Shown here piece by piece: positions 9,438 to 18,306 of a stretch of DNA of 64,000 bases. A model generated the notes under the pieces. That model saw only the letters and a list, made by a program, of their open reading frames with translations. It was not told the origin of the DNA and ran no database searches. Each line of letters starts with the position of its first letter. Positions within the stretch are counted from its first letter, which is position 1. Source of the DNA: Citreicella sp. C3M06 (GTDB lineage Bacteria; Pseudomonadota; Alphaproteobacteria; Rhodobacterales; Rhodobacteraceae); contig NZ_JAHKQA010000072.1 in assembly GCF_018860705.1 (NCBI RefSeq), forward strand, positions 248,001 to 312,000, read 5' to 3'. The position numbers and the translations under genes were made by a program.

Positions 9438-10952
9438 ATGGCAGCGCTTTACAGATTGCCATTGCTGTTGCTGCTGACCGGGCTGTCCAGCGCTTCGATG
9501 ATCCTGCCCGCCGCCGTGGCGCTGGCGGAACAGGAATTTCACGACGCGCGCAGTTTCTTTTATGCCGGGATCGTGGGGATGGTGCTGACGGCGCTGACCG
9601 GCATCGCCATGTCGAACCGGCGCTACAACCGCACCGCCTCGCGCCAGCTGTTCGCGCTGCTGCTGGCCTTCGTACTGTTGCCGGCGTTGTTCGCCGTGCC
9701 CTTCCACGAAGCGGTGCGCACCACGACCTTTCTGAACGCCTTCTTCGAAATGGTGTCGAGCTTCACCACCACCGGCGCAACGCTGTTCGATCCGACGCGG
9801 CTGTCCTCGGCCGAGCATCTGTGGCGGGCGCAGGTCGGCTGGATGGGCGGGCTGCTGATGTGGGTCGCTGCCGCCGCGATCCTTGCGCCGCTGACACTGG
9901 GCGGGTTCGAGATCACCGCCCGCGGCGAGCCGGGGCAAAGCGTCGATGCTGGCGCTGCGCAGCGCGACATGTCGGACCCGGCGCAGCGGCTGATCGTCTC
10001 GGCGCGCCACCTCGTGCCGATCTACAGCGGGCTGACGCTGGCGCTGTGGATCATGCTGATGATGGCCGGAGACCCGCCTTTGATCGCCGCAAGCCACGCC
10101 ATGTCGACGCTATCGACCTCTGGCATTTCGCCGGTGGGCGGGCCGGTCGGGTCCAGTGCGGGTCTGGCGGGCGAAATGATCCTGTTCTGCTTCCTGTTCT
10201 TTGCACTGTCGCGGCTGACCTTTTCCAGTGACACCGGCGCTGCCTTCCGGCCCGGCCTGCGCGAGGACCCTGAATTCCGTCTTGGCATCGTCATTTCGGC
10301 GCTGGTGCCACTGGCGCTGTTCCTGCGGCACTGGATCGCCTCGTTCGACATCGGCACCGAAAGCAACCTCACTCAGGGGCTCGGCGCGCTGTGGGGCGGG
10401 GTGTTCACCGCGCTGTCCTTCTTGTCGACCACCGGCTTTGTCAGCAAGCAATGGGTCGCGGCGCAGGGCTGGTCGGGGCTGCCGACGCCGGGGCTGATCC
10501 TGATGGGGCTTGCCATCGTCGGCGGTGGCGTTGCGACCACTGCGGGCGGGGTCAAGCTGCTGCGGATCTATGCGCTGTATCTGGCCGGAAAGCGCGAACT
10601 GGAACGTCTGGTGCACCCGCATTCCATCGGGCGAAACGGGGCGCTGGCCCGCAGGATGCGGCGGCAGGGCGCGTTCATCGCATGGGTGTTCTTCATGCTC
10701 TTTGCCATGTCCGTCGCGGTGTTTTCGCTGATCTTTTCGATCTTCAACATCGATTTCGAAAACGCCATGGTGCTGACCATCGCCGGTCTGACCAATTGCG
10801 GCCCGCTTATCCCCTTTGCCGCCGAAGTGCCGGTAAACCTTGCGCAACTCAACGACGGGGCCAAACTGGTCCTGGGCGGCGTGATGGTTCTGGGGCGGCT
10901 GGAACTAATGGCGATCATCGTCTTGCTGACGCCGGATCTCTGGCGCGACTGA
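9438..10952 (+). CDS. trkH: Trk potassium transporter membrane subunit TrkH
   Basis: This is the channel-like potassium translocating subunit that works with TrkA. It has 504 residues and about ten to twelve hydrophobic helices. The four pore-loop repeats with selectivity-filter glycines can be read as [28 protein letters not shown] and LTNCGPLIP, as expected for the TrkH/KtrB superfamily. It follows trkA by 3 nt. A second, KtrAB-type potassium system lies at 33.4-35.5 kb. Confidence 0.95.
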   Translation: MAALYRLPLLLLLTGLSSASMILPAAVALAEQEFHDARSFFYAGIVGMVLTALTGIAMSNRRYNRTASRQLFALLLAFVLLPALFAVPFHEAVRTTTFLNAFFEMVSSFTTTGATLFDPTRLSSAEHLWRAQVGWMGGLLMWVAAAAILAPLTLGGFEITARGEPGQSVDAGAAQRDMSDPAQRLIVSARHLVPIYSGLTLALWIMLMMAGDPPLIAASHAMSTLSTSGISPVGGPVGSSAGLAGEMILFCFLFFALSRLTFSSDTGAAFRPGLREDPEFRLGIVISALVPLALFLRHWIASFDIGTESNLTQGLGALWGGVFTALSFLSTTGFVSKQWVAAQGWSGLPTPGLILMGLAIVGGGVATTAGGVKLLRIYALYLAGKRELERLVHPHSIGRNGALARRMRRQGAFIAWVFFMLFAMSVAVFSLIFSIFNIDFENAMVLTIAGLTNCGPLIPFAAEVPVNLAQLNDGAKLVLGGVMVLGRLELMAIIVLLTPDLWRD

Positions 10953-11109
10953 ATCTCGTTGCCTCGTGGTTGGGCGCAGGGCGACAGATGGTGCCGCATC
11001 GCGCAGTCACCGTTTGTTTTTGCACTGGAAGTTCCCACTCGCACGCGACATACTCGCCCGTACGAGGGATGGAAGCTCCGCCACAAGGGGCAGAAAAAAA
11101 GGCAATTTA

Positions 11110-11349
11110 ATGGCTTCGGATAGGCAAAACCTGCAGGACGCGTTTCTGAATCACGTCCGCAAGACCAAGGTTCCAGTGACTGTGTTTCTGATTAACGGTG
11201 TCAAGCTGCAGGGAGTCATCACCTGGTTCGACAACTTCTGTGTGCTTCTGCGCCGTGATGGGCAGTCGCAGCTGGTCTACAAGCACGCGATTTCAACGAT
11301 CATGCCGTCGCAGCCGATCAACCTTTATGACGGCGACGGCAGCGATTGA
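11110..11349 (+). CDS. hfq: RNA chaperone Hfq
   Basis: This is the Sm-like hexameric RNA chaperone that pairs small RNAs with mRNAs. It has 79 residues with Sm1 ([20 protein letters not shown] and [20 protein letters not shown]) and Sm2 ([17 protein letters not shown]). The tail is very short, as in other Rhodobacter-type Hfq proteins. The ATG at 11110 gives the family N-terminus [12 protein letters not shown]; an earlier frame-open start at 10966 is not supported. The upstream 157-bp gap presumably carries the promoter. Its stop overlaps the hflX start. Its presence fits the small-RNA candidates reported in this window. Confidence 0.96.
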   Translation: MASDRQNLQDAFLNHVRKTKVPVTVFLINGVKLQGVITWFDNFCVLLRRDGQSQLVYKHAISTIMPSQPINLYDGDGSD

Positions 11350-12620
11350 AAGAGCACGACACGCATGTGACCCGCGCCTGGGTTCTGCATCCCGATATTC
11401 GCTACGACCGTGACCGGCGTGACGCCGACATGGCGCTTGAAGAAGTCGTTGCTCTTGCCGGCGCGCTTCCCAATCTCGAGGTCGTGGGCTCGACCGTCGT
11501 GCCGCTGCGCGACCCGCATCCGGGGATGCTGTTCGGCTCGGGGAAGGTCGAGGAACTGCGCGGCCTGATCGAAGCGGCCGAGGTAGAGCTGGTGCTGGTC
11601 GATGGCCCGGTGTCGCCGGTGCAGCAGCGCAATCTTGAAAAGCAGTGGAAGGTCAAGCTTCTGGACCGCACCGGGCTGATCCTCGAGATCTTTTCCGATC
11701 GTGCGGCCACCCGCGAAGGCGTGCTTCAGGTCGAGATGGCGGCGCTGAGCTATCAGCGCACCCGGCTGGTGCGGGCCTGGACCCACCTTGAACGTCAGCG
11801 CGGCGGGCTTGGCTTTGTCGGCGGCCCCGGTGAAACCCAGATCGAGGCCGACCGGCGCGCCATTGACGAGCAACTCGTGCGGCTGCGCCGTCAGCTCGAA
11901 CGGGTGGTGAAAACCCGCGAGCTGCATCGTAAGGCCCGCGCCAAGGTGCCTTATCCGATCGTTGCGCTGGTGGGCTATACCAACGCTGGCAAATCGACGC
12001 TGTTCAACCGGCTCACCGGGGCCGAGGTGCTGGCGAAGGACATGCTGTTCGCCACGCTCGATCCGACCATGCGGGCGGTGCGCCTGCCAACGGGCATCGA
12101 CATCATTCTGTCCGACACCGTCGGGTTCATCTCGGATCTGCCGACCGAGCTGGTCGCCGCTTTCCGCGCCACGCTCGAAGAGGTGCTGGCCGCCGACATT
12201 ATCCTGCATGTGCGCGATATTTCCCATCCCAACAGCGCCGAACAGGCGCGCGATGTCGATCAGATCCTGTCCTCGCTTGGCGTGCCCGAAGATGTGCCGC
12301 TGCTTGAGGTCTGGAACAAGACAGACCGTCTCGACCCCGAGGCGCGGGACGCGATGATGCTGCGGGCCGAGCGCGACGAGGGCATCTTTGCCACCTCGGC
12401 GATCACCGGAGACGGGCTGGACATGCTGCTGCGCTCGGTCACCGACCGGTTGCAGGGCGAGAGCATCGACGAAGAACTGCGGCTTGGCTTCGACGCTGGC
12501 AAGCGCCGGGCGTGGCTGTTCGAAAAGGGCGTGGTGCAATCCGAGACACAGGATGACGACGGCTACCTGCTGCAACTGCGCTGGAGCGCCAAGGACCGCG
12601 CCCAGTTCGAAACGCTCTGA
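11346..12620 (+). CDS. hflX: GTPase HflX
   Basis: This is a ribosome-associated GTPase implicated in rescuing or splitting stalled ribosomes. The 424-residue protein has the HflX N-terminal domain ([42 protein letters not shown]), a linker with [13 protein letters not shown], and the G domain with G1 [10 protein letters not shown]3 [10 protein letters not shown] and G4 NKTD. I use the TTG at 11346, which overlaps the hfq stop. The GTG at 11367 is an alternative and would shorten the protein by seven residues. hfq-hflX is a common bacterial pair. Confidence 0.94.
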   Translation: MKEHDTHVTRAWVLHPDIRYDRDRRDADMALEEVVALAGALPNLEVVGSTVVPLRDPHPGMLFGSGKVEELRGLIEAAEVELVLVDGPVSPVQQRNLEKQWKVKLLDRTGLILEIFSDRAATREGVLQVEMAALSYQRTRLVRAWTHLERQRGGLGFVGGPGETQIEADRRAIDEQLVRLRRQLERVVKTRELHRKARAKVPYPIVALVGYTNAGKSTLFNRLTGAEVLAKDMLFATLDPTMRAVRLPTGIDIILSDTVGFISDLPTELVAAFRATLEEVLAADIILHVRDISHPNSAEQARDVDQILSSLGVPEDVPLLEVWNKTDRLDPEARDAMMLRAERDEGIFATSAITGDGLDMLLRSVTDRLQGESIDEELRLGFDAGKRRAWLFEKGVVQSETQDDDGYLLQLRWSAKDRAQFETL

Positions 12621-12679
12621 GACGCTGCTATCGGGCAGGCGCTGGTTGAGACGAGCGTCCGGCCCGATACCGCAGAGCG

Positions 12680-13630
12680 TCAAGCGCGGCCTGCCACGAA
12701 CAGCGGTACCCTCAGCTCGGCCACCTGCCGTGCAGCGACAAAGCGGGCAACGTGGTGCTGCGACGGGCGCGCTGGCGTCGCCGCCCAGATCCCAAGCGCA
12801 ACCATGCGCTGAATAAAGATCATTACGGCGGACTCTGCCATCAGCGCACCATAGCCGCGCGCCAGCGCCGCGCCGGGAATATGGGCGTATTGCTCGGGAT
12901 CGCTGCGCGCCATGGCATCGATCAGCAGCCAGACCAGATCGCGCAGCGGCTCGTCGGCGCGGGTGTTTTCGAAATCAAGCCCGACAAGCCCGCCCGGCGC
13001 AGCCAGCAGATTCGACAGGTGCATGTCGCGGTGCAGTACGGCGCGCTGCGAAGGCCGCCCGCGCACCAGCGGGAAAAAGCTTTCCAGTTCGGCCACGTGG
13101 CGTTCGAAGATGGGGAATTCGGGGATCTCGCGCAGCCCGCTGCGGTGGCTTTCGACCAGCTTTGCCAGCCAGTCCAGCGGCCCGCGCGGGCGGAAGGGAT
13201 GCGCCGCCATGCTAAGCCCGTGAAACCTCGACAACCAGCGGCCCGCCTGTTCGAGGCGCATCAGCCGGGCGGCAGGCGCCAATCTGGGCCACAGCGCCGC
13301 CAGGGTCGGCCCGTCGATATAGCGCATGCCCAGAACCCGTAGCGCCTCGTCAAAGAACAGCACCTCGGGGCCGATGCCGGGCAACGCCGTGGTCACGCTT
13401 TGCTGACGGGCAAACTGCGCTTGCGCCTTTTCGCTGGCACCTGATGCATAGACCTTGACCACCAGCAGCCTGTCCGGGCTGGCGGCGCACAGCACATGCG
13501 CCGCCGCGCCCGGGTCGGGTTTGAGACTGCCCAGCCCGAACGCTTCGCCGGGCCATTGCCGCGCCAGCGCCCGCCGGGCGAACTGGCGGGCGGCGGCAAG
13601 ATCAAGCATATCCGCATCGGTCCTGATCAT
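12680..13630 (-). CDS. aminoglycoside/choline-kinase-like phosphotransferase
   Basis: This is a 316-residue protein of the APH/choline kinase fold. The catalytic loop AVLHRDMHLSNLLAAPGG (HxDxxxxN) and the metal-binding GLDFENTRADEPLRD are clear, and VVKVYASG carries the probable ATP-anchoring lysine. The substrate is unknown; members phosphorylate small molecules, lipids or antibiotics. It lies 11 nt downstream of the penicillin-acylase-family gene on the same strand, so the two are probably cotranscribed. The start at 13630 gives MIRTDADMLDL; the internal ATG eight codons on is an alternative. It is convergent with hflX. Confidence 0.8.
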   Translation of the reverse strand: MIRTDADMLDLAAARQFARRALARQWPGEAFGLGSLKPDPGAAAHVLCAASPDRLLVVKVYASGASEKAQAQFARQQSVTTALPGIGPEVLFFDEALRVLGMRYIDGPTLAALWPRLAPAARLMRLEQAGRWLSRFHGLSMAAHPFRPRGPLDWLAKLVESHRSGLREIPEFPIFERHVAELESFFPLVRGRPSQRAVLHRDMHLSNLLAAPGGLVGLDFENTRADEPLRDLVWLLIDAMARSDPEQYAHIPGAALARGYGALMAESAVMIFIQRMVALGIWAATPARPSQHHVARFVAARQVAELRVPLFVAGRA

Positions 13631-13641
13631 ATGCCAGATGC

Positions 13642-16113
13642 TCAGGGCTGGGTGGGCACAAGATGGGTCACCCCGATCGATGCGGCGCGGGCGAGGTCTT
13701 CGTCCAGCGACATCGGGATGTATTCTCCGCGCCGCCACAGCGTGCCCAGATTGTCGTAATGCCGCGACAGGAAATGCCCCGACTGCCCGGTCGAGGAGAT
13801 GTACACCGACGAATCCGGATCGTTGAAATCGTAGACCCCGCGATAGGTCGCCGCGTGAACGTTGAGAAACGGCTCCGGGTCCTTGCCAGAGCTGACGCCG
13901 CGCTGAAGGGTGAAATCGCCGCCCGAGGTATTCTGCCGGATGTTGACGAAGGCCCGCAGAATCGGCACGTCGCCCAGCACGCTGTGGCGATGGACCGCCT
14001 GATGCGCATCGCCCCAGCGCAGCGATTCCAGCGCGTTGCCGTAATGCTCGCCGATCCACACCAGCGCGTCGTCCAGCGACAGGCGGGCGATGTCGGTGCA
14101 GCTTTCCACCGCGACAGAGCGGATCACGTCGCACCATGCACCGGCCCCGTCGACATCGCGAAACACCCGTTCGATGAACAATGGCTCGACATGGTCGAAC
14201 TCGTCGGCCAGCGGGCCCAGCTCGTCGCGGATCAGCCGGTCCTGCAAGGCGCGCAGCCAAGCGGCATAGATCAGCGGTTCGGGCAGATGCTCGCTCATCT
14301 CGCCGTTCCAGTTGGCAAGCAGATCCAGCGCCCGCTCGCGTTGGCGGGCGAGGGTGCCCTCGGCCGAGGCCTCGCCGGTGTACCACAGATCGCGCCCGAT
14401 CAGCGGCAGCAGGGTGCGCGCCGCTGGCGACACGGTGTCAAGCTGCGCTTCGATGAAGCTGTCGCGGGTGTGCACCTGCCGCCCCTGCATCATCTGTGTC
14501 CAGCGGGTGACGCGCTGGCTGTCGCCCCAGTCAAAGCTGACATGCTCGGGGAACGGCCGATCTAGGATCTTGTTGTTGGTGTTGCCGATGATGCCGCCTT
14601 CGGGGTCGATCCATTCGGGATTGTCTTCGGGCGGGAACATGCCCTGCCAGCGGTTGGTTTCGATCCAGCCGGGCGAGGGCAGGCGCCCCTGTGCCTGCAT
14701 CGCCGCATCGCGCCGTGGCATCGCGCCGACCAGCTTCATGCCGATATGGCGCTCGTCGATCACCGTCAGCATCTGCGAGGGTGCCACGTAAAGTTTGCTG
14801 GCCTGCATCGCCGCGTCGACGTCCTGCGCGCCCATCAGCGCCAGCGCCGCGCTAAGGGAAGTGTCCTGATCCGACAGCGCCGTCCAGCTCAGGGTCATCA
14901 CATGCCCGGCAGGGGTGATCGCGTCGATGCCAAAGCGCGCCATCGGCAGCACCGGGCCGTTTTCGGTCCAGCGCAGGGTGACGGTGACAGGCGCGCTGCC
15001 CTTGATCTCGATGATCGAGCGCCGCGTGGTGAAGCGGGCCCAGCCGTCCGGGGTGCGGTATTGCTGCGGATCATCGGGGTTCAGCTCTTCGATATGCAGG
15101 TCCTGATCGTCGAGGTAGGACGAGGTGATCCCCCATGCCAGTTTTGGCGAGCGCCCCAGCAACACCGCCGGAATGCCCGGAATGGTGCCGCCGATGACCC
15201 CGCCGCTTTGCAGTTGCAGCCGTGCAAGGTACCATGTCGACGGCGCCGTCAGCCCAAGATGCGGATCATTCGCCAGTAGCGTGCCGCCCCCGGCGGAGCG
15301 CTCAGGCGCCGCTGCCCAGACATTCGACGCCCCCGCCAGCCCGCGCCGTGGCACCGGCGACAGCGGATCGTCCGGCTCGGACGTCGCGGCGTAGCGCGGA
15401 AACTGCGCATCCGGCAGCAGGCTGGCATAGGCGGGCAGGGCGGCCGTGCCCTCGCCGGGAATATCGGGCAGGATGTCCGCCAGCCGCGCCGGATCGGGCA
15501 ACAGCAGCGAGCTGCGCGCGCGCAGGATCTCGTCGCGGAACTGGCCCGACAGTTGCAGCGCCATCAGCTTGACCAGCGCAATGCTGTCAGCGGGCTGCCA
15601 CGGCGCGATGGGCGCGTCGAACACAAAGAACTCCGGCGCACCGCGGCCAAGGCTTTGGTCATTGATCTCGGCGATACGGGCGTTGACGCCCTTGGCATAA
15701 GCCTTCAGCGCCGCCAGAGCTTCGGGGGTCTGCGCTGCGACCGACCGGGTGGCCAGCGTGTAAAGATCGAGCCGGCGCATCAGGATGTCGGTATCAAGCG
15801 TGCGCTGTCCGAACAGCTCGGACAAGCGCCCCTGCACGGTGCGCCGCATCAGCACCATCTGCCACAGACGGTCCTGCGCATGGGCATACCCGAGGCCGAA
15901 ATAGGCATCTGCATCGCTGCTGGCAAAAATATGTGGCACGGCGGAATTGTCGCGCACGATCTCGACGCTGCTGGCGATGCCGTTTACCGCCAGCGTCTTG
16001 TCATACTCGGGCAATGAGCGCGCGGCGAGGTAATAGACCAGCAGCACAGCCACCACAGTGACAAAGATCGCCATGCTGGCCAGCCGCAGCAGCCATCGAA
16101 AGAGTGTCGCCAT
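13642..16113 (-). CDS. penicillin acylase family protein (Ntn-hydrolase)
   Basis: This is an N-terminal-nucleophile amidase precursor of 823 residues. A hydrophobic N-terminal segment (LASMAIFVTVVAVLLVYYLA) suggests a signal anchor. Residues 45-100 have the alpha-chain pattern (VEIVRDNSAVPHIFASSDAD, GLGYAHAQDRLWQM). The new N-terminus of the beta chain is probably Ser263 in GASNVWAAAP, followed by LLANDPHLGL. In the family this Ser becomes the nucleophile after self-cleavage. Substrates range from beta-lactams to acyl-homoserine lactones and cannot be told here. The start at 16113 was chosen because it begins directly before the membrane segment. It runs divergent to the reductase gene at 16230. 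Confidence 0.88.
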   Translation of the reverse strand: MATLFRWLLRLASMAIFVTVVAVLLVYYLAARSLPEYDKTLAVNGIASSVEIVRDNSAVPHIFASSDADAYFGLGYAHAQDRLWQMVLMRRTVQGRLSELFGQRTLDTDILMRRLDLYTLATRSVAAQTPEALAALKAYAKGVNARIAEINDQSLGRGAPEFFVFDAPIAPWQPADSIALVKLMALQLSGQFRDEILRARSSLLLPDPARLADILPDIPGEGTAALPAYASLLPDAQFPRYAATSEPDDPLSPVPRRGLAGASNVWAAAPERSAGGGTLLANDPHLGLTAPSTWYLARLQLQSGGVIGGTIPGIPAVLLGRSPKLAWGITSSYLDDQDLHIEELNPDDPQQYRTPDGWARFTTRRSIIEIKGSAPVTVTLRWTENGPVLPMARFGIDAITPAGHVMTLSWTALSDQDTSLSAALALMGAQDVDAAMQASKLYVAPSQMLTVIDERHIGMKLVGAMPRRDAAMQAQGRLPSPGWIETNRWQGMFPPEDNPEWIDPEGGIIGNTNNKILDRPFPEHVSFDWGDSQRVTRWTQMMQGRQVHTRDSFIEAQLDTVSPAARTLLPLIGRDLWYTGEASAEGTLARQRERALDLLANWNGEMSEHLPEPLIYAAWLRALQDRLIRDELGPLADEFDHVEPLFIERVFRDVDGAGAWCDVIRSVAVESCTDIARLSLDDALVWIGEHYGNALESLRWGDAHQAVHRHSVLGDVPILRAFVNIRQNTSGGDFTLQRGVSSGKDPEPFLNVHAATYRGVYDFNDPDSSVYISSTGQSGHFLSRHYDNLGTLWRRGEYIPMSLDEDLARAASIGVTHLVPTQP

Positions 16114-16229
16114 CGGGTGCCCCGCAAATCTGGCCCTGAGAGGCTGGCTTATCGTCTCGCCGCCCCCTTGCCAAGAGCGCGGCCAGCGGCGTAGGTCACA
16201 GATGACAACGATAACGGGAGCTTGAACCA

Positions 16230-17102
16230 ATGGCGAAATGCGCCTTTCTGGGCCTCGGGGTGATGGGATACCCGATGGCCGGCCACCTGGCCCGCGCCGG
16301 GCACGAGGTCACCGTCTACAACCGAACCGTCTCCAAAGCCGAAAAATGGGCCGCCGAACATGGCGGAGCCGCCGCACCGACCCCGCGCGAGGCGGCGATG
16401 GGCGCCGATTTCGTGATGGCCTGCGTCGGCAATGACGATGATCTGCGCAGCGTCTGCCTCGGCGAAGACGGTGCTTTCGCGGGCATGGCGGCCGGGGCGA
16501 TCTTTGTCGATCACACCACCGTCAGCCCGATGGTGACGCGCGAGCTTCAGGCAATCGCAGCAGAGCAGGGCAAGGGGTTCGTCGATGCGCCGGTCTCCGG
16601 CGGACAGGCCGGCGCCGAAAACGGCCAGCTGGTGGTGATGTGCGGCGGCGAGCAGGCGCAATACGATGCCGCCGAGCCGGTGATCGACGCCTATTCCAAG
16701 CTCTGCCGCCGCATCGGCGACAGCGGCGCGGGGCAGGTGGCCAAAAGCGTCAACCAGATCTGTATCGCCGGGCTGGTGCAGGGCCTCTCCGAAGGGCTGG
16801 CCTTTGCCGAAAAGGCCGGGATCGACGCGCGCAAGGTGGTCGAGGTGATCGGCGGCGGCGCGGCCGGGTCGTGGCAGATGGTCAACCGCTACGAGACCAT
16901 GCTCGACGACAAGTTCGAACATGGGTTCGCGGTCGACTGGATGCGCAAGGACCTCGCGATCTGCCTCGCCACCGCCGAGGAAAACGGCGCCTCGCTGCCG
17001 GTCACGGCCCTTGTCGATCAGTTCTACAAGGATGTGCAGAACATGGGCGGCGGGCGCTGGGACACGTCGAGCCTGGTCAAGCGGCTCAAAAGCTTCGGCT
17101 GA
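16230..17102 (+). CDS. NAD(P)-dependent beta-hydroxyacid dehydrogenase (3-hydroxyisobutyrate dehydrogenase family)
   Basis: This 290-residue reductase belongs to the 3-hydroxyisobutyrate / tartronate semialdehyde family. The Rossmann motif FLGLGVMGYPMAGHLARAG is at the N-terminus, and VYNRT suggests NADP preference. The substrate-binding signature FVDAPVSGGQAGAENGQLVV and the catalytic lysine in GQVAKSVNQI are present. The exact substrate is not certain; glyoxylate, succinic semialdehyde and 3-hydroxyisobutyrate reductases all look alike at this level. It stands alone, convergent with the OsmC gene. Confidence 0.87.
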   Translation: MAKCAFLGLGVMGYPMAGHLARAGHEVTVYNRTVSKAEKWAAEHGGAAAPTPREAAMGADFVMACVGNDDDLRSVCLGEDGAFAGMAAGAIFVDHTTVSPMVTRELQAIAAEQGKGFVDAPVSGGQAGAENGQLVVMCGGEQAQYDAAEPVIDAYSKLCRRIGDSGAGQVAKSVNQICIAGLVQGLSEGLAFAEKAGIDARKVVEVIGGGAAGSWQMVNRYETMLDDKFEHGFAVDWMRKDLAICLATAEENGASLPVTALVDQFYKDVQNMGGGRWDTSSLVKRLKSFG

Positions 17103-17130
17103 CAGGCTCTCGACACCGTCGGCCCGACGC

Positions 17131-17200
17131 GCAGCGCCCCGTCTTCATCTTGCCCGGTAAACTCCGGGGGGAGCGCAAAGCGCGGGGGGCTGGCCCCCCT
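17131..17200 (+). repeat. interspersed intergenic repeat, copy B
   Basis: This is the second copy of the element at 7901-7955. It shares CCGTCTTCATCTTGCCC and TAAACTCCGGGG and has a longer middle (GGAGCGCAAAGCGC) before the GGGGGGC/GCCCCCC-type hairpin. It occupies the 3' spacer between two convergent genes. Confidence 0.75.
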
Positions 17201-17210
17201 CCAACCTCAG

Positions 17211-17245
17211 CAAAAAGCGGCGCCCGATCATCGGACGCCGCCTTT
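17211..17245 (-). terminator. Rho-independent terminator of the OsmC-family gene
   Basis: Read on the minus strand, a hairpin with GCGGCG/CGCCGC outer arms, one mismatch and CCGAT/ATCGG inner arms is followed by five T residues. It sits 28 nt past the OsmC stop. On the plus strand the T-run is only three, so termination there would be weaker. Confidence 0.7.
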
Positions 17246-17272
17246 ATGATTAACCAAAGAAACAGCCCCGTC

Positions 17273-17698
17273 TCAAACCAGCGTGGCTTCCATGGTGATC
17301 TCGGCGTTCAGCAGCTTCGAGATCGGACAGTTCGCCTTGGCGGTGTTTGCCGCCTCTGCAAATTCGGCCTCTGACGCATTCGGCACCTTGGCCGTCACCA
17401 CGAGATGGCTCTTGGTCACCGCGAAGCCGCCGTCCTGCTTTTCAAGCGCCACCGTTGCCTCGGTCGAGATATCATCGGCGGTGAAGCCCGCCTCGCCCAG
17501 AACCATGCTCAGCGCCATGGAAAAGCAACTGGCATGGGCGGCGGCGATCAGCTCTTCGGGGTTGCTGCCGGGCGCGCCTTCGAACCGCTTGTTGAAGCCG
17601 TAGTTGACAGCATCAAGCACGCCGGATTCCGTCGAAATCGTGCCGGTCCCGTCCTTGAGCCCGCCTTGCCAGTTCGCCGATCCCTTCTTGCGGATCAT
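17273..17698 (-). CDS. OsmC family peroxiredoxin
   Basis: This 141-residue protein is of the OsmC/Ohr fold, a thiol peroxidase that removes organic hydroperoxides. The two conserved redox cysteines are visible in NPEELIAAAHASCFSMALS and in TAKANCPISKLLNA. The start at 17698 has AAGGAGC a few bases upstream and yields the family N-terminus MIRKKGSANWQGGLKDGTG. Length and motifs fit the OsmC rather than the longer YhfA group. It is monocistronic, with its own terminator at 17211-17245. Confidence 0.92.
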   Translation of the reverse strand: MIRKKGSANWQGGLKDGTGTISTESGVLDAVNYGFNKRFEGAPGSNPEELIAAAHASCFSMALSMVLGEAGFTADDISTEATVALEKQDGGFAVTKSHLVVTAKVPNASEAEFAEAANTAKANCPISKLLNAEITMEATLV

Positions 17699-18306
17699 GT
17701 CTTGCTCCTTTTCCCTGATCATCCACGCCATGCGGCGCATGTCGTGTTTAACGCGCCAGAGCGCCGTGCGGTTGCATCGCCCCTTGCCTTGGTCGGGATT
17801 AACCGCGGGCCGTGGCGCGCCCCTGACCAACTGGCAGGCCGTCTTCGCCAAGCTGCGCAGCCCGTCGCGGTGACTCTTCCCGCCAAAACCGCCCTGCGCA
17901 GCCGACATAGCGCCGTCACATTCGATATTGTCTTTTCCACAGCACTTCCCTTATGCTTTAGCTGAGGTGGTCGCACTGCGACCGCCCAATGAGTTTCGCT
18001 GCGCCGCCGCATCCCGCACCGGGAAGCCGTCGCAGACCGATCGGGCCGCAAGGTCACACGAAGACTGCCCGAACCGCTCAGGCGGAGGGCCTCAAACAGG
18101 CGCAGGCGGATACCCCGTGACGGGGATACGGACATGCGTCGGAGAAGAAACGCGATGAAGCGTGCGACGAACATCAGGCACTCGGGCGAAGACGGATCGT
18201 CTTCCCGTGCCTGCGCGCCGCAACTCGCCCAGACAAGCCACGCCGCAACACCTTTGAAACTGCCTCCGGGCGGGTCACGGGCGCATGCGCCGTGCAGACG
18301 GATACC
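17699..18306 (+). other. 608-bp spacer: divergent promoters and rne leader
   Basis: This spacer separates the minus-strand OsmC gene from rne. I find no convincing coding frame in it. A weak promoter-like pair, TTGTCT (17928) and TATGCT (17952) with an 18-bp gap, would give an rne 5' leader of about 340 nt. RNase E mRNAs of other bacteria have long leaders through which RNase E limits its own synthesis, so an autoregulatory leader is plausible but not shown. Confidence 0.4.
17928..17957 (+). promoter_or_regulatory. possible rne promoter
   Basis: TTGTCT and TATGCT are separated by 18 bp in an AT-richer patch of the spacer before rne. The match is modest and no experimental evidence is available. 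Confidence 0.22.

Noticed and set aside
16230-17102. Reductase gene as part of a valine-degradation operon
   Set aside because: No acyl-CoA dehydrogenase, hydratase or semialdehyde dehydrogenase genes are adjacent, so the pathway cannot be assigned.
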